A stretch of 64,000 nucleotides of DNA from an uncultured Alphaproteobacteria bacterium (GTDB lineage: Bacteria; Pseudomonadota; Alphaproteobacteria; Micavibrionales; Micavibrionaceae). How positions within the stretch are numbered: position 1 is the first letter of the stretch; each line of letters begins with the position of its first letter. The stretch lies in assembly GCA_946481075.1 (NCBI GenBank), contig CAMLMC010000001.1, forward strand, positions 1,302,001-1,366,000, given 5' to 3'. The notes beneath the pieces are model-generated. The model did no database searches. It saw only the letters and a list, made by a program, of their open reading frames with translations, and was not told the DNA's origin. This document shows, piece after piece, positions 62,044 through 64,000 of the stretch. The position numbers were made by a program, and so were the translations under genes.

Positions 62044-64000
62044 ATGGCCACCTACCATAAACTTTGGCTTACCCTGATTGCAGTCGTCGGCATCACTTTT
62101 GCTCTGTTAGGGTACTACGGCAAGGAAATCTATCGTCTTGCTCCTCCCATTCCAGCACAAATAACCACATCCGATAGAAGCTTTACGATTACAAAAGAGA
62201 ATATCCTGGACGGCCAGACTGCATGGCAGTCAGTAGGCGGTATGCAGCTTGGTTCGATTTGGGGGCATGGTTCGTATCAAGCGCCGGACTGGACAGCAGA
62301 CTGGCTACATAGAGAGCTGCTAGAGTGGTTGGATCTGGCCGCACAGGAAACCTTCGGCAAAAACTACTCTTCGCTGAATGTCGAAGACCGGCAATCTTTA
62401 CAACTTAAATTAAAACGGGAGTACCGTGAGAACACATATGATCCCAAAACCGGAACAGCTTTAATAACCACCCGGCGAGCCGAGGCGATACAACGCACGG
62501 CAGCCTATTATGACAGTCTATTTAGCGATGATACTGCTTTTTCCGCGCAGCGTGAAAGTTTCGCCATGAAAGAAAACCCTCTTCCGGATGAAGACCGACG
62601 TCAACAATTGACAAATTTTTTCTTCTGGACAGCATGGGCGGCTGCCACCAATCGGCCGGAAACAGAGGCAACCTACACAAACAACTGGCCGCATGAACCT
62701 TTGATAGACAATGTCCCGACTGCAGAAAATATCATGTGGTCCATTCTTAGCGTGGTTCTTTTGATTGCGGGCATAGGTGGCTTAATATGGGCCTGGGCCT
62801 TCCTTCACAAAGAGGACGAAAGCGAAATTTCGCCTCCCAAATCTGACCCTATAGCAGCAATAAACCTGACACCCTCACAAAAATCTCTGGCAAAATATGT
62901 TTTTCTTGTTCTTGCTCTTTTTGTCTTCCAAGTATTCATTGGCGGACTGACAGCGCACTATACCGTTGAGGGTCAACATTTCTACGGTATTGATATATCG
63001 AAATGGCTTCCATACACATTGACACGTACATGGCATATCCAATCGGCCTTGTTCTGGATTGCGACAGGATTTCTTGCCGCTGGTCTGTTCCTTGTCCCCA
63101 TCATTAATGGGGGCCGTGATCCAAAATATCAAAAACTCGGTGTAGATATCCTCTTCTGGGCATTGGTCGTTGTCGTTGCCGGATCTTTTGCCGGAAACTT
63201 TTTTGCCATCGCACAAATCATGCCGCCAGAACTTAATTTCTGGCTGGGGCATCAGGGATATGAATTTGTCGATCTTGGACGCCTATGGCAGATCGGAAAG
63301 TTTATTGGGATTGTCTTCTGGTTGATACTGATGATGCGTGGCATTCTCCCCGCCTTACGTCAAAAAGGGGACAAAAACCTTCTTGCGCTTTTGACGGCAT
63401 CTGTGGTTGCCATCGGACTCTTCTATGGTGCAGGATTCTTTTATGGCGAGCGGACACATCTGTCGGTCATGGAGTACTGGCGCTGGTGGATTGTACACTT
63501 GTGGGTAGAAGGGTTCTTCGAAGTGTTCGCTACCGCATCACTGGCATTCATATTTTGCAATATGGGTTTGGTATCACGCCGAATTGCGACCTCGGCAAGC
63601 CTTGCCTCTGCCTCTCTTTTCATGCTGGGCGGAATCCCAGGCACATTTCATCACTTGTATTTTTCCGGAACAACTACACCGGTTATGGCAGTCGGAGCCA
63701 CTTTCAGTGCACTCGAGGTCGTCCCTTTGATCGTGCTTGGCTATGAAGCATGGGAAAACTGGAAGCTTAAACGCAGCGCCCCATGGATGGAAAATCTCAA
63801 ATGGCCCCTATTGTTTTTCGTAACAGTTTCCTTCTGGAATATGTTGGGTGCCGGCGTTTTGGGATTTGCCATTAATCCACCGATATCCCTTTATTATGTT
63901 CAGGGTTTGAACACGACGGCAGTGCATGCTCACGCAGCCTTGTTTGGAGTTTATGGGTTTCTTGCACTCGGTTTCTCGTTGCTGGTTCTGCGCTATATCC
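62044..64000 (+). CDS. norB: Quinol-dependent nitric oxide reductase (qNOR), 3' end missing
   Basis: 652 residues are visible and the frame is open at the window edge; full qNOR proteins have about 750 to 800. One N-terminal helix is followed by a periplasmic extension (GGMQLGSIWGHGSYQAPDWT) that lacks a CxxCH haem site, as in qNOR. The haem-copper-oxidase-type core comes next, with HIQSALFWIATGFL, HLWVEGFFEVFATA, GGIPGTFHHLYFSG (His pair) and HAHAALFGVYGFLALG. It reduces nitric oxide to nitrous oxide with quinol. The ATG at 62044 follows TAAGGAACAACTACC. Confidence 0.95.
   Translation, partial: MATYHKLWLTLIAVVGITFALLGYYGKEIYRLAPPIPAQITTSDRSFTITKENILDGQTAWQSVGGMQLGSIWGHGSYQAPDWTADWLHRELLEWLDLAAQETFGKNYSSLNVEDRQSLQLKLKREYRENTYDPKTGTALITTRRAEAIQRTAAYYDSLFSDDTAFSAQRESFAMKENPLPDEDRRQQLTNFFFWTAWAAATNRPETEATYTNNWPHEPLIDNVPTAENIMWSILSVVLLIAGIGGLIWAWAFLHKEDESEISPPKSDPIAAINLTPSQKSLAKYVFLVLALFVFQVFIGGLTAHYTVEGQHFYGIDISKWLPYTLTRTWHIQSALFWIATGFLAAGLFLVPIINGGRDPKYQKLGVDILFWALVVVVAGSFAGNFFAIAQIMPPELNFWLGHQGYEFVDLGRLWQIGKFIGIVFWLILMMRGILPALRQKGDKNLLALLTASVVAIGLFYGAGFFYGERTHLSVMEYWRWWIVHLWVEGFFEVFATASLAFIFCNMGLVSRRIATSASLASASLFMLGGIPGTFHHLYFSGTTTPVMAVGATFSALEVVPLIVLGYEAWENWKLKRSAPWMENLKWPLLFFVTVSFWNMLGAGVLGFAINPPISLYYVQGLNTTAVHAHAALFGVYGFLALGFSLLVLRYI

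Overview
The window looks like the chromosome of a facultatively anaerobic, denitrifying alphaproteobacterium. The evidence is the TamA/TamB pair, an HfaB-type (holdfast anchor) CsgG protein, a class Ib ribonucleotide reductase operon and a large nitrate respiration/NO detoxification block. I cannot name the species. All coordinates and protein calls come from reading the sequence and remembered family motifs; no database search was run.

Layout. 1-10302: core genes, namely an amino acid permease cut by the window edge, uppP, kup, tamA-tamB, and an esterase/ring-cleaving dioxygenase pair resembling MhqD/MhqO. 10303-14588: nrdHIEF behind two NrdR-type boxes and closed by a strong terminator. 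14610-18055: an ArsC-like reductase, a 44-residue membrane peptide plus a PH-domain protein, then an hfaB-hfaD-hfaA-like surface anchor cluster. 18099-25982: nine minus-strand genes in close succession, where a two-component system leads into a lipid-modification cluster (flavin amine oxidase-like, DUF1365, CFA synthase-like methyltransferase, chalcone-isomerase-like, DUF3833, hydrolase, SDR).

26440-39088: an AT-richer integrated element next to tRNA-Glu(TTC). It has a P4-type tyrosine integrase, an AlbA_2/Schlafen-domain protein, a putative type II restriction-modification pair, an HNH plus zinc-ribbon SF2 helicase module, an AlpA-like regulator, a primase-polymerase and a replication ATPase. 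Between a lipoprotein gene and a DUF6499-like gene lies a structured minus-strand RNA that ends in an intrinsic terminator. It resembles the C4/CI immunity RNAs of P1 and P4 phages. The whole reads as a P4-like satellite carrying defence cargo. G-run repeats sit at both ends and diverged direct repeats lie just outside.

39536-64000: an anaerobic respiration island. It holds moeA, an FNR-type regulator with a cysteine-rich tail, a NarK1-NarK2 fusion, narGH, a small Cys-rich peptide, narJI, a parvulin, hemN, nnrS, a second FNR-type regulator, nnrU, moaA behind a probable Moco riboswitch, a moaC-moaB fusion, moaD, moaE, mobA, a TauE-family permease, nsrR, ytfE/ric and a quinol NO reductase cut by the window edge. 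Five TTGAT-N4-ATCAA boxes tie these genes together, and a separate NsrR-like palindrome precedes ric-norB. Nitrate import, reduction, molybdenum cofactor supply, haem supply without oxygen, and NO sensing and removal are thus packed together. No nitrite reductase is in view.
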